Shown here: piece after piece, positions 1 to 13,053 of the stretch
Layout of the letters: every line of letters begins with the position of its first letter
How positions within the stretch are numbered: position 1 is the first letter of the stretch
DNA from: Eopsaltria australis
Lineage: Eukaryota > Chordata > Aves > Passeriformes > Petroicidae
Assembly: GCA_034509425.1 (NCBI GenBank)
Contig: JAVTVJ010001350.1
Location: 62,001-126,000 of the forward strand
Direction of reading: 5' to 3'
DNA: 64,000 nt
The notes under the pieces: model-generated
The model's input: the letters and a program-made list of their open reading frames with translations, nothing else
Database searches by the model: none
What the model was told of the DNA's origin: nothing
Made by a program: the position numbers and the translations under genes

Positions 1-3000
1 AGGCTGGGAAGTTAGAGGTCAAGCTTACTGTATTTTTCTGTTGTTTACCCCTCCATCACATAGACACACACTAAATGAACCTTCCCTTCTAAGGAAAGTG
101 AAAAATCTCTGCTGTGTGACATTGGCTGTCACTACCAGGTTCCCTAGAGCCCTTTTACATGACTGTCACTGCCTTGTGCTCAGGTAGTGCTCCCTGACAG
201 GGTGGCCTCCTGCAGCCACCCTTGGCCAGCCAGGACTCACGCAGTCACTCCACTACTGCTGCTCCCAGGAAATAACTGCCTCAGTTTACCAGTATTTGCA
301 TGGATAGGCAGGATTTCTTACGGAGGAGCCTGCAGAGACTTATTTGCTCTCTTGCCACCCTATCAGGATTATTTTAGTTACGCTCCCCAACATAAAATAA
401 CTTCTCAGCCATCTGTGGAGGAAATCCTCTGCTGCACCCTGATTCAGAAGCAGGCATAAAACTGCAACCAAGCCCTCCACTGTTTGGTGGGCTGGCATCA
501 GCAAATCAAAAGAGTAAGCAACACATTGCTAAAAATCACTGCCACAGGAAATTTTCAAAGCATCTATCGAATCAGTTTTGGGAATAAAATAATTCCCAGT
601 CTGTTGAGCAATATATAAATACCTCTTTTTAATAAAAGAAGGATTCCAAACTTTAGAGGGGATTCTACTCTGGAAGTCAGTGCTGATCACTAGTGCTCAG
701 GCTCCCAGTAGGCTTCCTAATGTGACTATCAGAAAACTGCTTATCTAGTTAAATTACAGCATAGTAATGGAGAGAATTCCACAAACCTGACAGCATTGTT
801 TACAGTCAAAGACAAACAGAAGAGATCGGAATAAAAATAAACCATACAAGAAAAAAGAAAAAAAAACCAGAAAAAATAAATCACTATATGCCTCTTCTGG
901 TACTTGGTTACAGAAAATCTAGCTCATTATTTCATGTCACATTATCATAATGTGGTTTAATTGCCAAAGATGTTCACCCTTTCCCACTGAACGTTGCTCA
1001 TTCTCACCCATGCAGTATCAGTCACTCTCCTTTTAAAAAAAGTCAGCTGGGGGTGTGAAAAAACCAGTCAGTCAGCAGGTGGCAGTGTGGTCAGAAGCAT
1101 CTTAAATCAGCTTTGCTGCTTAAAACTGTAATGGAGAATTACATCACTGCCCTTTATAGAAAATGTAACTTAGCAGCCTTGGCCTGAAGCAGATCCCTTC
1201 TTCACTTAATCATGACACAGCTCTCACAGCATTGTCCTTAAACAGGGCACAGATGATTCAGAGAAACCAGTGTGCGTGTGTCAGAGAGGACAAAATTATT
1301 ACAATTTTGGGCTAATCGCAGGATAAACTCGTGATGCTACTAAGCGGGGCTGAGGTAATAAGCCATGAAAAAAAAGCACAAAGACACAAAAAGGAGATAA
1401 AACACATGAACAAACAGAGAGTCAGCATTCTGGATCCCTTGGAAATGTGAGCCATGAAATACTCAGGGACATTGCAGTAGCTGAACTTGCCAAAACAATC
1501 CATTCCAGGATTCCAGGAAGTCCCAGGGTCATCTTCAAGAACACAGTTTATAAAATCAGCAGATATCATGCCCCAGAAGTTGTGAAACTGGCTTAGTAAT
1601 GTCAGGTGTACAAACAGTCTTCTGGTCATCACCTTCAAAAACAGTAATTTTACTACTTTCATGTTTCTAATTATCTAGAAGGTTTCTGGACTGCCCCCAA
1701 AGAAGCTGTGTCCTTCTTTAATTAATTATTTTTCCTTCTTGAGAAAAAAAATATCTGCTGAAACTTACAGACAAGATGCTATTAAGAGTGTGAGAATACA
1801 GATACATGTAATTCAGACTCTACACAAAATGCTTGCAAATGAGACGTGAAGCACTTGCCTGCTCTCCCTGGCTCTGTGTTCAGTTTTGGGCCTGTGTTTC
1901 CATAAAAATAGGAGCCGCTTGAGAGAGACTAGAAGCATGGTGAGGGTGGGGGATGCAATCAGCAAGCTGGAAAGCATGACTTTTAGAGACAGATTAAAGA
2001 ATTTGTCAGAGAGGATTATACTTAAAAAGAAAGGACAAAAGAGGAAGGCATGTAATAAGGATCTTTAAAAAGTTAGGAAACTTCTGTGTGGGAAAGAGGG
2101 CAATTTGTTGAACTCCATCATACATAAAATTCAGTCAGACAAGCCATGCTGCTGCAGGAGAGGGGGACACTACTGGTACTGTTTCAGAAAACTGTGGAAA
2201 CTCCCATATGGGATATGGTTAAGGACATGTTAGTTTTTGTCAGGACAGTTATCAGTGGTCAACTCACACCAGGGCTGAGACCCTTCTGCATCAATTATTG
2301 TGGTATTTAGCTCTTTATTATGAAGGAATTATTTACTGAGCTGATCATGAAAAAAATTCTCCTATGTGTTGCATAAAAGAAAGTTAAAAAATCAAAGATA
2401 CTCTTGCTGATATACTTGCCAGTAGAGAGCCTTTCCAAAGCTGAATAGTTGCATTACTTAGTAGAAGATTCAGATACTCAGATACCCATGAAACTCCTTT
2501 AAATGGCTACTGCCCCATCTAGACAACAAAGATTAAAAATGCCCTCTTTTGGGTAAATGGGTGTTGTGTCCTCTTTCCACCTATGGTTTCATTACCAGAC
2601 TAAGAAATGATAGTGTGATCTTCTCCAAGTCATTTGGTTTTACAATTATTTATAGTTCTGGACGCACAGTGCCTGCAGATCGAGTGCTCAGAACAAGTTG
2701 TATGTCCTTCTGGGAATGTAGGGAACTTATGCCAAGAACAGCCTCCAGCTGAGACAACCAGAGTCCAGCCAGAGCAAGGCTCTGCTTCACCTCACCTGGA
2801 GCGACTTGCTGCCCACAGACCATATTGTCCCCTGCACAGGGCCAGGGAGCAAAGGCAGTGCATAGGCGTTGCATGGGCACTGTGAACAGGACACTGACCC
2901 TCAACTACAGCATGGGAAGGATGCAGAAGGGAAGGTATCTGGTGTCTGTTCAAATTTTATCTTGAGTGAAGAAAAAAAAACAACGGTGTTTCAAAAGCAT

Positions 3001-3550
3001 GCCTGGAATTCAGCACTCTTTCAGGAAGAGAAAAGGTGTGTAATCTTCTTGGTTGGCTTGTGTATTCACACAAGCAACCCCTGACCACCTGCTGATCCAG
3101 CAGTGAAGAAAACAGACCTAGCGCCCAGTGCAGCACTCTATTTTAGTTGTTCCTGTAATGGTGGTACAAAGCTGAGTGTTTCTGGAATTTCTAAAGAGGC
3201 CAGAACTGTAAATCTGAAGCATGTTTGATAGATGCATTGGCCAAGTGCAGACAGAGGTGTCTTTTTCTGTACATAGGCCTGATCCTCAGCACTGCCAAGT
3301 GAACACGTATGCTTTTTTCTCAATTATATTTCACTACATCTGTCTTACGTTTTTTCCTGTTGGCTAGACTTTGAAATCTCTCTTACATGTATCACCTAGT
3401 AGTGCACAGCAGATTTTTACCCCTGTAATATGTACTCCTAATGTGTATATGCTGCCTTGTACCTAATGCATACCTAGTATATACATCCCGCAGTTTGTTC
3501 TTGCACTTTGCAGAAGTTGTCTCAGCACCAGCAACAAAAGCAGACACAGT
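1..3550. other. Intergenic, no recognisable gene
   Basis: AT-rich unique sequence. The open frame on the minus strand at 1312-1662 (116 codons) has no family I recognise. The stretch at about 1870-2080 faintly resembles a decayed plus-strand CR1 3' region, but too weakly to call. Confidence 0.5.
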
Positions 3551-3587
3551 GCAGGGGTGGTAATCCTGTATCTCCTGTCACACCAAG

Positions 3588-3683
3588 ATGGCCATAGATG
3601 ACCGCATCACGATAGTGCCCAGCTCTGCCAGTGACATAATCACAGATTCAACTGTCCCATTTCTGCATGGGGAACCTGGGTAA
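3588..3683 (+). other. Short coding-like frame with a splice donor (unassigned)
   Basis: A 31-codon frame opens with an ATG in a good context (AAG before, G after), reads MAIDDRITIVPSSASDI onward, and meets a GTAAGC donor at 3680 just before its stop. An in-frame TAA lies 27 nt upstream of the ATG, so this would be a first coding exon ending in phase 2. It sits just upstream of a CpG-rich patch. I do not recognise the protein. It could be a real first exon of an unannotated plus-strand gene, a retrocopy scrap, or chance. Confidence 0.3.
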
Positions 3684-3889
3684 GCAAAGACTCGGCAGCT
3701 CTTTGGCAATCCAACAGCGACTTGGCCTTTTGCTGTCTTCCGCTCTGTGTGGGAACCTGCTTGGCAAAGCATTTCTCCTCTATTTCCCAACTCTTGGAGG
3801 GGCCGCAGGACTCCCAGGTACTTCCTACGGGGCTGGGAATCTCCCCGGGCATCCGGCCAAGGCAACCAGTGAGCGCACAGGTGACACCT

Positions 3890-4112
3890 TGGCAAGCCTG
3901 CGCCTCTGCTGCGGCCCGTTGGCCCTGCAGCTGCTGTGCCCGGGTGCCCGGCTGTATTCCTGGGACGTGGAGGCTCCTATTTTCCCGAGACGGAGCAGCG
4001 CGTGGGAGCGCTCTGCGTCCCCGGCCGGGAGCGGCGGCTCCGCGCTGCAGTACTGCCCTCTGCCGGCAACGCCGCGCCACAGCGGGGAGAGCCGCGGGGC
4101 GCGTCCGCTTTG
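3890..4112. promoter_or_regulatory. Orphan CpG-rich patch
   Basis: About 220 bp of GC-rich, CpG-dense DNA in an AT-rich intergenic area. It ends at a possible plus-strand donor (GTAGGT at 4115). It may be the promoter or first exon of a noncoding RNA, or GC-rich remains of a retroelement. The overlapping frames 3667-4263 and 3722-4708 show no domain. Confidence 0.4.
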
Positions 4113-4114
4113 TG

Positions 4115-4222
4115 GTAGGTTTATTTGTTTCGTTTGGTTTGCTTGTTTGTGTTTTGGACGGTGTTTTTGCTGTTTGGGGGTTTCGTCGGCTTGGTTTGGT
4201 TTGGTTTGCTTCGTTTCATGTT
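4115..4222. repeat. GTTT-rich low-complexity tract
   Basis: An irregular run of GTTT, GGTTT and CGTTT units on the plus strand directly follows the CpG-rich patch. It is a degenerate simple repeat. Confidence 0.75.
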
Positions 4223-4229
4223 GTGGTTT

Positions 4230-7200
4230 GGATGGTGGGAGTTCTTTTGGGCACGGGGATTGAGTCAGTGGATAGGGCTGCCACCCCTATGCTGGGGAAT
4301 TCCCGCTACGCTTACAGCTCTGCCACTGGGAGTTCCTGGGGTTTGCTGGGTCCCGTGGATTACAGTTTGGAACAGCTGGCTCTGGTTAAGGTAGAATTTC
4401 ATTTCGGGTACTCCTCAGCAAGAGGTGTTTGGGGCCACAAGCTTTGCTCGCATGACTCCTTCCAAGGTCACTGGGAGGGCTGCATTCCTAAAACCCTGCA
4501 TATCTCATCCAAATGGATGGCCAGACATACTGGAGTTGAAGCAAATATCTTCTGCTCTAAAGCAACAGAGTTTTTAGCTGATTGGTACTGTGGGTGCTTG
4601 AGACCAGACATTCCTTGGCACAGACTATTCAGACAGTCAGTTTTTGACCTTCTAAGTACTTTTTTCTTTTTTTCCTCACTGACATTTAGAGATGCTTTGC
4701 CTTTATAGCAGCGAATTTATATTTGTCTGCATTGAAATACACCCTAACATAGAGCTTCCTTTGTCTGTACAGCAGAAATTAATACAGCTATATCTCTAAC
4801 ACCTTCAGCAATCTCGTAACTTACTGGAGCTGTGCAGTATATTAATTTCAGCTGTAGGTTTTACATTTAAGCAGGTAGCCTATTTCCAGTTTCCCCTTTC
4901 TTATCACAGCCTCCTTGCCTTTTATGGCACTCCGAGTAGAAATACATGTTCCTTGGCCTTCACATGATGTAATCTGATTTTTTTGTGGCATTAAAGTCTG
5001 TCATCAGGTCAAGCAGAAAGGAGACACATCTAAACCTCAGCTGCTTGTCTGCACAAATCCACAGCCTTCCTCTGGATCTCCAGGTGACCCTTGAGAAGAG
5101 GTCACTGGCCCTGGTCCAGCAGTGCCCTTCAGCTGCTGGTCGGCCATGCCGTGGCCAGGGCACAGGTAGGGCCCCAGGGGTACTGTTGCAAAAGAGATTC
5201 CCATGTACTCTTGCCTAATCTTTTCCTCATAATTCATCCCAGGCATCTGCCCCACAGACACCCTGGAAGGGTACTCAGTATAATCTGCTTGTCCAGTATG
5301 GACAGCTCTGCCCCCTAACTTCAGACTGGTAGTGAAAATGGTAGTGACAAACCAATGAAGCAAAGGTCTGCAGCTTTTGCACGTGGCATGCAGTGGGCAA
5401 CAACACTGCCAGTAGGCCAGAATATGGACTCTGGTCCTCCTGTAGCAGATTTCGCTGCTTGCTGCCCTCAGGAAACGCGCAAGGCACTGTCTTACAAAAA
5501 TAGGGGAAGGCACCAACTTACAGATTCTACCTATTTCTTTACAGTATTTAAAGAAAATACAACAGGTTTGAAGACTAAGGGACTAAAGACTTCACTAAAA
5601 ACACTGTTTGAGAAGGGTCTTTGGGCTGTACCCACAACAGTTCACAAGAGGCGCTGTGATCCCCATGCACATGGTTGAATGACCACAGCTTAATGTAACT
5701 AAGCTCACCACTTAATTTGTCAGACCTGGAAGAGTGCAGACAGCACAGTGCCAGGCTTTTGGACTGAAGATATACCTATTTAAAACTGAGCCTGATTTTA
5801 GGTAGAAGCAGAGATGATCATGCTAACTGCCATTGTTTCGGAGGTTAAAAGGCCAGCCACCTGTCATCATTGTGGGCAAAAATTGTCATACAATGAAAAG
5901 TAAAATAGACAGATGAGGGAGAATGGAAACAGCAGAGATGATTTTTTAAATACAAAGAAGTCCAAGACTATTTCTTTACAGGAATCTAGGCTTTCTTTTT
6001 AATATGATATATATGTGCTTTCATGTCTATTGTTAAGCTCTTCATCATTCTGTGACATCCAGGTGGGCAAATACTTGCATCTCTCCAGCGGAAAACTAGT
6101 TTGGAGTTTAATGAAATGTGTTGTTCTTGGCTTCTTTTGGGGTCTATTCAGGAATTTATGGAGGTATGGAAGTTCAGTAGTAAGGTCTTGAAACTAATAC
6201 AGTCAGGACAGGTTTAAATTACCATCTCAAAGCTGGTTTTGTTCCATTTGCTTGGCTTTGTTTTTGATAACCTTGCTGTGTGGAACATGTTTTGCAAAGG
6301 GAAATGACCAGTCAGTGTTTTGTCAATAGAGTACTTTCTTAAGTACAGTACAGCTGTTTTTGAAAATGAGAAAAATTATTTGGAAGTTCCCTGTCGAAGC
6401 TCAACACGTTTTTTTTCTTTCTTCTGTTGAATCCAGCAATATTTTTAAGTAACTAAATGTGAAAAATTTAACACAAAACTTAAATAATCTGAAGCTTGTT
6501 GATGTTAACTGTGTCAAATTAACTACCCAAGGATCAGAGCAGAGCTTGTTAATGAAGGTGTGAAACAGGGTTGTCCTTCTTCTTCAACAGTTTGGTGACT
6601 TGCAATATTGTAGTCTTAGCACTTTGCTAACATAGAAAGCCCTAGCTGTTAAATGAAGCAAACTAACTTAATTATCTGTTAAGTATTCCTACCACTATTT
6701 ATGTCAACATGCACAATATTTTGCAGGCATTTAGACTAAACCTTTTATAAGAAGGGGAAGGGCATAGAGATAAAAATGTTCTGGTAACTTAGTTACAGAA
6801 AAGAGAAGTAAAATTGGCAGGTTCTTGTATGACACAGTTATAACAATACCTAATCTTTCTACAAAATTAATAATCATATCCTTTATTAATTTTTCAGTAT
6901 CTTGGCTTAAAGCTGTTTTCTTCTGATCTATTAGTTGCTTTAGCAAGCCATGGAACAAAGCCCATTTCATAGCTTCAAACAGTTTAGGGCTGGACATTTT
7001 AGTCACACACGAAGTAAATGTGTGAATGAAATCTATGTCTTTGCATTTCTTGTGTGGTCTGTTGAGGGCAACCCAGTGCTGCCAGCAGCATTGGAAAATA
7101 CAGGAAAGCCTTGTTTTATTCCAAGTCAAAGATCACTTCACACAACTCTAAATCTTTCACTTCTCCCTTGAGAGGTAAATGGGTACTTGTGAGATTGCAT

Positions 7201-10190
7201 ACTGTACAAAGCAAAGCACACACTGACTGTATATGAAGCAGAACAAAAAAGGCTTGGCCTGTTCCCCAGGAAATACTGCCCATGACTCCTGTGAAACAGA
7301 TTGCCCATCTCTCCTAACTATTTTTGTTTCTACTTACCATCAGTATGTTTTGACTATGCTTTCTTAAAAATATTTCAGCATTTCTTCCTTACTGCCCTAT
7401 TGTGTTCCAGGCTCACCAATATATATGATTGGCTTTATTAGGATAAACCTGGGGCTAGCCTAGGCAGGCGTGTCCTGGAGCAGAGGATCACACCAGGGCA
7501 CATGAGGGGGTTTTCATAAACTGACAAAACCTCAATGTTAGTGCAGACAGAGGAGTTCCCAAACCCTGAGCTGGGAGAGCTGAAACTCTGAGAGACAGTG
7601 GCCATCCCCCCACATGGACAACAGCAGAGTACAAGCAACCAGTATAAGAGGCCAGGACATCTGCTCACTCTGCTCCAAAACCAGCATCTGAGACCCAATC
7701 AAAAAAACATGGCAGGGCCCCATGGAAAGGCTCAACAAGACAATGTGTCCTGTTGAACTCACTGCTCCCACAGCAAGTCACAAAAGGAGTGCTGGAGGAT
7801 AAACTCATATTCAGTTACTCTTGAATGCATTTACGTCACAAATCTGTATGCTGTGTGTTACTGCCCTTTGGGTTACATTTACGTTGTGTAAAGGTTTGCC
7901 TGTTTCCCTGTGAGGCAGGAAAAAGTCATAATAAAACCAGCATGAATGAATTCACACCTGCATAAATACCCTGGAGCATCAGAAGGCACCTGATTTATAG
8001 TGTGTTCTGAATAGGGAAAGAAGTGACAAATTCAGCTCAAGTCTGGAATGCCTATGGAAAAATCTGTTTCCTTTGCTAGTTAGCTCCTGGGCAGTCCGCA
8101 AAGAAAGCTTGTTCCAGACCCTGAATGGGCATCCTGTGGACATGGCCACAGAGAATTTCTGCCAGGTTAGAGATACAGGAATTGGGCTTGAAAGGTCTTC
8201 CCTAACATCATTCCCAACTCTAGAGTCTTATTGTAGAGCTGAAAGTGTCTGTGCTGTCAACAGGTTTGGTGAGGAAAAAAACTGAGGAAAAGCAATCCTG
8301 TCAGCTTCACTGGGGTACAACGGCACATCTTCACATCTTCTGGCTTAATGTTCACAGGTAGAAGGGATGCACCACCAGCACTGACCCAGGTCCTTCTGTC
8401 TCAAATAAACTGTCCTTCTCCCTGTTCAGTTCCAGGTGCATAGGAGAGGAAAGGACTATCCTCTGTCACCTTGATAATCTAAATATCTGGCTGCAGTGAG
8501 CACACTTAACCCAGCAATATGCACAATCCTGAGTAAGATGGTCCTAAGAATAGTTATCAGGATTATTTTAAGAAGTCCCAGTGTCTTCTAACCTTCCTAA
8601 AAATGTCATGAGTAGTAAAATAACTTTCCAGAAAAAAAGATACATTCACTTAAGCACAAATATAAATACATTTATCCAAGATGTCTATATATATAGGTAG
8701 GTTCTGTGAGAAACGGAATTAAACTTTTTTCCTAGCCAAGTAGTTAGTTAAAATCCCTACACTTCTGTTATGAAATGACTTTTCAGATGAATTATCATTT
8801 TTTAGTCTTCATTTATTGCTTGCCTTGGTTTTGAAGGAGTATTTATGAGATTATTTCTCAAGTTTTTTCTTCTGCCGGTTTTGTTATGGTGTTTTTGTGG
8901 CATGCTATATAGCAAAGCATGATGACTCATTTAAATTAGATTGCTATAAATTCTACCCTTAACAGTTATACCACAGTTCTCTTTAAGAAATGGTGAGACA
9001 AAGTTTTTGTTGGAGATGGACATCTTTTAAATCAACTAACGCAGACAGCCTAAATATAATCTTTTTATTCAAGTTCAGACAGAAACAAAGTCATTTGCAC
9101 ATTATGCCACATAGAAAGAGACTGAATGTTCCCCTATTTTAGCCCACCAGATTGCAGTGGGTTACCAACCCCAGAAACAGTTCTGGACAATATGTCAAAT
9201 TGTTCTGTGGGTTGTCCATGTTTAGTAGCACCGGTGGGGGCGTCCTCTGCCTGCCTGGTTCCCTTCCCTGCTCATCCACCCATGCAGAATGGTCACTCGT
9301 GGAGTCCAAGGAAGAAAATAGTTATTTTTCCTGTCTTCTGAAATTACTTGTCCTTTTTTACCTTTTTCTTCCTACCAAATTGGAAGTTTTCTGTTCTACC
9401 TAGGACACTTTCTCTCCACCTTAATCTGATAGTCTAAATGTAGCTCTATATATTTTTTTTTCTTTATGTTCTTCATCAGTCAGAGTGAACAGAAGCGCAG
9501 AGGATACTGCTGCTGTAGTTGTTTTCAGACCTGAGAAAAGAGCAAGAAACCCACTAAGCACATAAGTTGAGCTGATATAGGTATCATAGAGCAAAAGAGA
9601 GGAAGAATCTAATAAACAGACAGGAAAAAATTAATTTTTGAGAGAAGTATTTTTTATAGTGCTTGAGCCCCCCACTTCTCCCATGCAAATGTTTTATGGG
9701 AGACAGGAGGAATAAAAGGGTTGTAAATAACCCTTTGGAATGAAGTACCAAGCCTGTCAAACCAGGCAGGCTTGCTAAAACAAATGGATCCTTTCAGGCT
9801 AAGAAGGATTTTCTCAGTGCAATGTTTATAGTTGGGCAATAAATACACAAAAAACCTTACTATTTTGCCAAGGAGCTAGAAATATCCTTCAGGCCAACTC
9901 AAAGCCACTACTTTCTAATTTGAGATGCCAGTGCAAACTGAAATTCTCTCTCACACAAATGCACCATTTGTTTTTCTGAACTTCAAAATAGGCTTTCAGA
10001 CACTTGGTTCCAAGCAGGAGCTGAGCCAAAGACCACAAATCATCTCAGGTTTCCCCTGATGGCAAACATCCTGGGAAGCACCAGACAGCTCTGCATTCAT
10101 GTGCTGGTGGTGTACTCAAAATATTCTTCACAGCCCTTTTCAAGTGCTTCCTCAGACCTCCTTCTGTCTGTTCTGCTATATTTCAGTCAA
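4230..10190. other. Intergenic, nothing recognisable
   Basis: Unique AT-rich sequence with no protein family, RNA gene or clear repeat that I can name. Open frames here are short and unrelated to known domains. Confidence 0.5.
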
Positions 10191-10194
10191 AACA

Positions 10195-11095
10195 TAAACC
10201 TGTCATTTATACCTTTGAACAACATACTAGAGAATGGCAGCCAAATCAAAAGCTTACTCATAGTGAGCAACTCCCTATTAAGGGGCACTGCAGGCCCCGT
10301 CTGCCAGCCTCATAGAGAGGCAGAAGATCTGTGCTGCCTGCTGGGGGCAAAGATCCATGATGTTACCAAGAGAGCACCCCAACTTGCCAAGAGCACAGAC
10401 CAGTACCCACTACTGCTATTTCATGTGGGTGCAAATGATGCTGCAAGCCAGAAAATTGGCAGGATCAAGAAGACTGTCAAGTCCTGGTGAGGTAGGTGGA
10501 AAATACCAGTGCCTAAGTCCTCTTCTCATCTGTGCTACCAGTTGGAGAAACAGACAGCCAGAAGCAGACGCATAGTGCAGATAAAGATCTGCTTCATCAC
10601 CGGTGCCATCGAGGAGTTTTTGGCTTTTATGACAATGGGCTGTACTTTAATGATGGTAACTTATGAGGGAGAAACAGGAAATACCTGTCAAAAAGGGGCA
10701 AGAGAATCTTTGGCAGCAGGCTGGCCAGTTTGGTGGGACAGTCTTTAAATGGAAGGACTGAGGGCAGGGGATGCATTGTGTCTCAAGTGGCAATGCTCCT
10801 GCCACTGCTTCCTCGTGGGAGTCAGTGCAGTGACAGATGGCCCTTGGCTGCCTCTCAAGGTGAGAATCATAGGGCTAAGTAGAGCAGGGGTGTGTATGGC
10901 TATGGTAAATCCTCTTATGTCCCTTTTAGGGAACCTGGATGCTGGATTACCTCTCTGGAATGCCTTTACACAAATGCATGCAGCATGGGGAATAAAAAGG
11001 AACTAGAAACTTAAACAGGGCTTTGATCTCATTGCTCACATGACTGGAATATTGTCATGGCTGTGTACTTTATAGAAAATACAGCTCAGCGACTC
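10195..11095 (+). mobile_element. CR1 retrotransposon fragment (end of ORF1, start of ORF2)
   Basis: The translated plus strand shows the esterase-like ORF1 region of CR1 (NSLLRGTAGPVC, then LLLFHVGANDAA), broken by frameshifts. A CYTNAC-like MGNKKEL segment near 10970-11010 marks the start of ORF2. It is 5' to the regions usually kept in truncated CR1 copies, so this was a long copy. No intact frame survives. Confidence 0.75.
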
Positions 11096-11099
11096 GAGG

Positions 11100-11362
11100 T
11101 GGTGGCATCTTTGACCAGTCACTCCTGATTTGTTAGTACAAGGTTCAGCCACACACCTTTCCTTCTTGGGTCCTCCTCCACTTCCATCCAAAAGTTGCCA
11201 TCAATGGTTAACTTCCTGAGCTGGGTGTGCTGAGCCGTGTTGTCCTCCAACAGTATCAGGGTGTTTGAAGTCCCCCAGGACAACCAGGGTCCACAGAAAG
11301 CCTCATCAACTTCCTTCTCCTGATCAGGTGGCCTGCAGCAAACACCCACAACAGTGTCACCC
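11100..11362 (-). mobile_element. CR1 fragment, endonuclease region of ORF2
   Basis: The minus strand reads GVCCRPPDQEKEVDEAF, the conserved CR1 endonuclease segment, then down to a VLTNQE end. It abuts the plus-strand CR1 piece at about 11095, so two CR1 copies meet with opposite orientation. It is interrupted at about 11362. Confidence 0.78.
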
Positions 11363-13043
11363 TGTCATGGAGTAATTGCTGTTAAAAATTTCTGGTGTAA
11401 AAAGAGGAGGTGGAGTCGGAAATGAGGTAGCCAGCATTAAACTCCACCTACCTAAAAAAAACTCATAAAACCAGGAGAACACCTGAAGAAGCTCTCTTTC
11501 ATGTTTCCGGTTCGCAGAGGAAAGACGCCGCTCTCCTCCCCTCTGCACCAACTGGGTGAGGTCTCTCCCAGACCACATGGTCTGGGGGCTGCTGGCCTGC
11601 ATGGTGTGGGGGGGAGGGGGAGGAGAGAGAGAGAGAACTGAAGCTGCTTCATCTTGCTGTCCCTGGCTAAGGAACTTCACCAGCTCTGTTTGCCTAGCCT
11701 GGGCCAAGCCGGTCCCCTCTCCGTGGCACGGCCCAGCGGGAAGAGGTTTTGGGGTCAGACCCTGTGGACTTGGGGCACACCCCTCCCAGTTAGCTCCCCA
11801 ATGAACTCAGCACGAGAGAGGGAGGAGCTCGGACCGAGTTCCAGCCGTGCGGCCCAGCGGAGAGAGGGAGCTTAGACTGGGCTCCTCTTATGCAGTGAGA
11901 GACGTGAATCCCGCTGAGCGGCCCCGGGCGGCCCGGCGCAGAAAAGAAGCCTGGACGAACTCTTTGCAGCACGGGCGCAGTCCCGCCGGGCCCCCACAAC
12001 TAAAGCACAGCTTGGATGGGGAGGCAGCACTGACAAGATTTTTTTTTTCTAGCTCAGGCATGAACTTATAACATTTAAACCACGCGGGCGAAAGCCACGT
12101 GACCATCACCCAGCCAAAAGACAAATTAACTGTTCCTTTTCTAATATCAAAATGAGACTTTGGGGGCATTCATTTCACCCTCCCACACAAAAAGAGCACA
12201 AGAATAACGGCATTTATGAAAGGTACAACATAGAGACTTTAAGTTAATGAATATAACTAAGCTTATTTTCAAAGATTGAAGAGATGAGGAGTGCTTCAAT
12301 GCTGAAAGTTCTTTTGTAAAAACATGTTGATAAAGTTAGCTGTAATATACCCTGTAATATATAAATAATGGTCTAAAAGAGGTGAGAAAAAGGGAATGTA
12401 ATGTTCTAAGTTGTAAGCAGTAGACTGAGACTTTTATGTATAAGATTTTCTTTTTTCCTCACCCCAGGAAACAGTAGAAGACTTGTGTTGCTGATAATAA
12501 AGTAAAGAGATGTCGTTGTCACTGTAATAGAAACGTTTACTCTCAAAAAGAACACCTCAATGACCATCATATGTCCATTCGTAGTAGCCCTGGGAAAGCT
12601 ACTGAAATGGGAAGGGGTCTAGAAAAGCAAATGCCTCTCTTCAAAGAGAAGATTGCTTACTAGAAAGCTAATAACCATGGAAACTGTGCTTCCTATGGGA
12701 GTCAACATGATAAAACGAAAGAAAGCTTCTCTCTCTACATAAATTAAGAAAACTGTTTTGTTCTAGAGGTGGTGGATTAACTATAAGTTGAAGTGTTACC
12801 TTTTGTATGGTCAATAAGAAAGAAAATGGAAAAGCTGGGGAGGGAAAAAGAGTGTTCTAAAAAGTTTGGTATTAATGCTTGATTAGTATTCCTATTCTAA
12901 GTCTGTTAATAATTTTTTTTTTTGTATTCCTTTAAGTAGAAACCTGCTTTTGCCTACTATTAATCCTTATCTCACAACAAAATCAAATAATTTTAACTAC
13001 AAAATTAATGTTTATACCTAATTTTGATCCCCAAACCTCAAAA
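11356..13043. mobile_element. Insert within CR1 (1.7 kb, GC-rich half plus AT-rich half)
   Basis: The 10-bp sequence CCACAACAGT occurs at 11346-11355 and again at 13044-13053, and the second copy is followed by more CR1-like minus-strand sequence. The intervening DNA has a GC-rich part (about 11363-12188) and an AT-rich part (about 12190-13043). The GC-rich part starts TGTGTGGGAGGG on the minus strand and ends CATGACA, so it looks like an LTR of about 0.8 kb. No viral gene is visible. Confidence 0.45.
11363..12188 (-). repeat. Probable LTR (about 0.8 kb, CpG-rich)
   Basis: On the minus strand it has TG...CA borders, high CpG content in the middle and an A/T-rich edge. No matching short target duplication borders it directly. 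The alternative is an intergenic CpG-island promoter. Confidence 0.45.
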
Positions 13044-13053
13044 CCACAACAGT

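Noticed and set aside
3722..4708. 328-codon plus-strand frame
   Set aside because: It crosses a CpG patch and a GTTT repeat, which are poor in stops. No domain, no codon bias and no splice logic.
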